This document shows, one piece after another, positions 21,991 to 23,705 of a stretch of DNA of 23,705 bases; position 1 is the stretch's first letter, and each line of letters begins with the position of its first letter. Position numbers and translations under genes: made by a program. Under the pieces are notes generated by a model. That model ran no database searches, was not told the DNA's origin, and worked only from the letters and a program-made list of their open reading frames with translations. The DNA comes from Spirochaetota bacterium (lineage in GTDB: Bacteria > Spirochaetota > UBA4802 > JAFGJZ01). The stretch covers positions 1-23,705 of the forward strand of contig JAEWVM010000178.1 in NCBI GenBank assembly GCA_023396615.1. Reading direction: 5' to 3'.

Positions 21991-23705
21991 ATGTTAAGAT
22001 TAATAGTATTTTCCGTATTATTTTCAATATTAAGCCGGACACAACTCTTCTCAATTGAGAGTGCTTCGACGCCGTTTATTTCCGGTGATTTCTTTTCTCA
22101 ATACACATTACTTGCAGCATTAATATTTTGTGCATCTTTAATCCTGAATGTGTGCGCAATTATCATAATAATAAAACAAAATAAATCAAAGAAAACGCTC
22201 ATTGAAAAAAGTAATATTCTCAATGATATCCTATTAAATGTACCTCATTACATTTTCTGGAAAGATGTATCTGGAATATACCGGGGATGCAGCAAAAGTT
22301 TTGCGGAAATAACCGGTCTCAATTCTCCTGAAGCAATCATCGGGAAAACAGATAATGAGCTTCCGTGGAGAAACGATGACCGTCTTTCCTATATTAAAAT
22401 GGACGAAGCTGTTGTTTCCGGCGGAAAACCGATAATCAACATAGAAGAACCTCTAAGAAGTTCAGACGGAAGTATATCAACAATTTTGATATCAAAGATT
22501 CCGCTGAAAACTTCATCAGGAAAAATTACCGGAGTTCTTGGTCTTGCTCTGGACATAACTGAAAGAAAAAATCTTGAACAGCAGTTAAACCAATCCGAAA
22601 AAATGGACATTTTGGCACAGCTTTCAGGCGGAATAGCCCACGATTTCAACAATATGCTCGGCGGAATAATGGGCAATGCGGACATGCTGTTAACTCAGCT
22701 CCCGCAAAATTCTCCCTACAAGGACTATGTTAATCTAATTATAGACGGATCAGAAAAAGCTTCTGAACTTGTCGGAAAGCTTATGGCTTTTTCACGTAAA
22801 ACAGATTCGGCAAAGGTCAAAACAGATTTAAATGATTCTTTAAAAGACATATCAACTACTCTCAGCCGTATTTCTAGAAACAATATCGCAATCAACACTA
22901 ACTTTAAATCAAACGATCCTTACATACTTGCAGACTCACCTTCTTTGCAGAGCGTATTATTGAACATATGTGTAAATTCAAAAGAAGCTATGCCTGAAGG
23001 CGGAAATATTTCGATATCAACCGAAAATGTATTTTTAGATGAAACTTATATAAAGACATGTGTTCACAAAGTCACACCGGGAGATTATATTGAAGTTGAT
23101 ATTAGCGACACTGGAAGCGGAATAGATAAAAACATAATAGATAAAATATTTGATCCGTTCTTTTCAACAAAAACTGACTCTAATCATCAGGGTCTCGGAC
23201 TTTCAACAGTTTTCGGAAATGTCAAAAATCTAAACGGCACCATAAACGTCTTCAGCGAAAAAGGCAAAGGAACATCTTTTCGTATTTATTTTCCTGTTCT
23301 TAAAACAGACAGTCCTAAGTTCTCTGCTGAAAACGACAATCTTATATATGGCAATGATTGCCTGCTTCTTATAGATGATGAAGATATAATCCGTAAGACC
23401 GCCTACGAACAGCTTCTTTACTTAGGCTATAGCACATTAATGTCTGATGAAGGTCTTCGCGGAATCAATATTTACCGTGCAGAAAAAAACAGAATTGCAG
23501 CCGTAATTCTTGATTTAATAATGCCGAATCAGAACGGAATCGATGTTTATAAGAAACTTCTCGAAATAAATCCTGAAGTCAAAGTTCTGTTTACATCCGG
23601 ATTTTCAAGAGATGCTTCTCTTGATGAACTTCTTATGTCAAAAAATACAGGTTTTATAAAGAAACCTTTCAGGCTTTCGCCTCTCAGCAAAGCAATAGCA
23701 AAACT
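21991..23705 (+). CDS. Hybrid sensor histidine kinase (PAS-HisKA-HATPase-REC), 3' end cut by window
   Basis: A membrane two-component sensor, open for 571 codons to the window edge. Residues 1-22 are signal-like, ~39-62 form a membrane helix, so only a ~20-residue stretch would lie outside. A PAS domain follows (~80-192, ending LGLALDITERKNLEQQLNQS), then the H-box LSGGIAHDFNN with phospho-acceptor His217, N-box LNICVNSKEAMPEGG (Asn329), G1 DTGSGI, and G2 in HQGLGLSTVFGN. A receiver domain starts at ~455: acidic pair Asp462/463, phospho-acceptor Asp508 in VILDLIMP, Lys558 in FIKKPF. This is the common PAS hybrid kinase of the NtrB-like HDFNN group. The start at 21991 has no clear ribosome site; it follows the operon terminator by ~15 nt. 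Downstream partners are outside the window. Confidence 0.92.
   Translation, partial: MLRLIVFSVLFSILSRTQLFSIESASTPFISGDFFSQYTLLAALIFCASLILNVCAIIIIIKQNKSKKTLIEKSNILNDILLNVPHYIFWKDVSGIYRGCSKSFAEITGLNSPEAIIGKTDNELPWRNDDRLSYIKMDEAVVSGGKPIINIEEPLRSSDGSISTILISKIPLKTSSGKITGVLGLALDITERKNLEQQLNQSEKMDILAQLSGGIAHDFNNMLGGIMGNADMLLTQLPQNSPYKDYVNLIIDGSEKASELVGKLMAFSRKTDSAKVKTDLNDSLKDISTTLSRISRNNIAINTNFKSNDPYILADSPSLQSVLLNICVNSKEAMPEGGNISISTENVFLDETYIKTCVHKVTPGDYIEVDISDTGSGIDKNIIDKIFDPFFSTKTDSNHQGLGLSTVFGNVKNLNGTINVFSEKGKGTSFRIYFPVLKTDSPKFSAENDNLIYGNDCLLLIDDEDIIRKTAYEQLLYLGYSTLMSDEGLRGINIYRAEKNRIAAVILDLIMPNQNGIDVYKKLLEINPEVKVLFTSGFSRDASLDELLMSKNTGFIKKPFRLSPLSKAIAK

Noticed and set aside
1..23705. CRISPR array, IS element, integron or prophage
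   Set aside because: No spaced direct repeats of CRISPR type, no transposase or integrase frame and no phage structural genes; the flagellin-like protein and T6SS-like lipoprotein module are isolated.

Overview
The window is AT-rich bacterial chromosome with tightly packed genes and no insertion sequence, integrase, phage structural block or CRISPR array. The cell is Gram-negative in build: it has an RND pump, several lipoproteins, secreted proteins with signal peptides and an AmtB/PII pair. Loose lipoboxes, a flagellin-like protein and many lineage-specific secreted proteins make a spirochaete or a similar didermic lineage my best guess. This is a weak inference, because no taxonomic marker gene is present.

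Layout, left to right. (1) 1-3974, minus strand: a TetR-type regulator followed 30 nt later by a large RND efflux pump that runs off the left edge, with a perfect 17-bp palindrome just upstream of the regulator. (2) 4105-6766, plus strand: a secreted protein of unknown function, then a tight operon of an SH3-domain lipoprotein, an RluB-type rRNA pseudouridine synthase and a small four-helix membrane protein, each overlapping the next. (3) 6896-8257: a MATE transporter, converging through a shared terminator on a lipoprotein carrying a module that I associate with T6SS/phage-tip proteins. (4) 9034-9718: a small ORF behind a long palindrome, opposed by a PaaI-type thioesterase followed by tRNA-Leu(CAA) and its terminator. 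(5) 10015-11772: amtB-glnK, the ammonium transporter and its PII regulator. (6) 11797-13960: divergent genes for an LPG-synthase-TM/UPF0104 membrane protein and a CDP-alcohol phosphotransferase with a decayed nucleotidyltransferase-like front end; these look like phosphoglycolipid genes. (7) 13974-15803, minus: an Opp/Dpp-type ATPase without visible permeases, abutting a secreted TPR protein. (8) 16090-18587: a lipoprotein SppA peptidase, a YeiW-like cysteine-cluster protein and a C45 Ntn acyltransferase/hydrolase. (9) 18767-20809: a DinB-fold protein, then a membrane-anchored isochorismatase-fold hydrolase and a tandem GNAT protein. (10) 20892-21919: a two-gene operon of a short flagellin-like protein and a CesT/YbjN-like type-III-type chaperone, with its own good promoter and a 16-bp-stem terminator. 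(11) 21991 to the right edge: a membrane hybrid histidine kinase (PAS-HisKA-HATPase-REC), cut by the window.

The most promising candidate for something undescribed is module 10, which looks like a flagellin-related, type-III-exported protein with a dedicated chaperone that is not FliS or FliW. Next are the decayed cytidylyltransferase fused to the CDP-alcohol transferase, the PII protein lacking the uridylylation tyrosine, and the small palindrome-controlled ORF. All functional assignments come from reading motifs in the translations; no database search was run.
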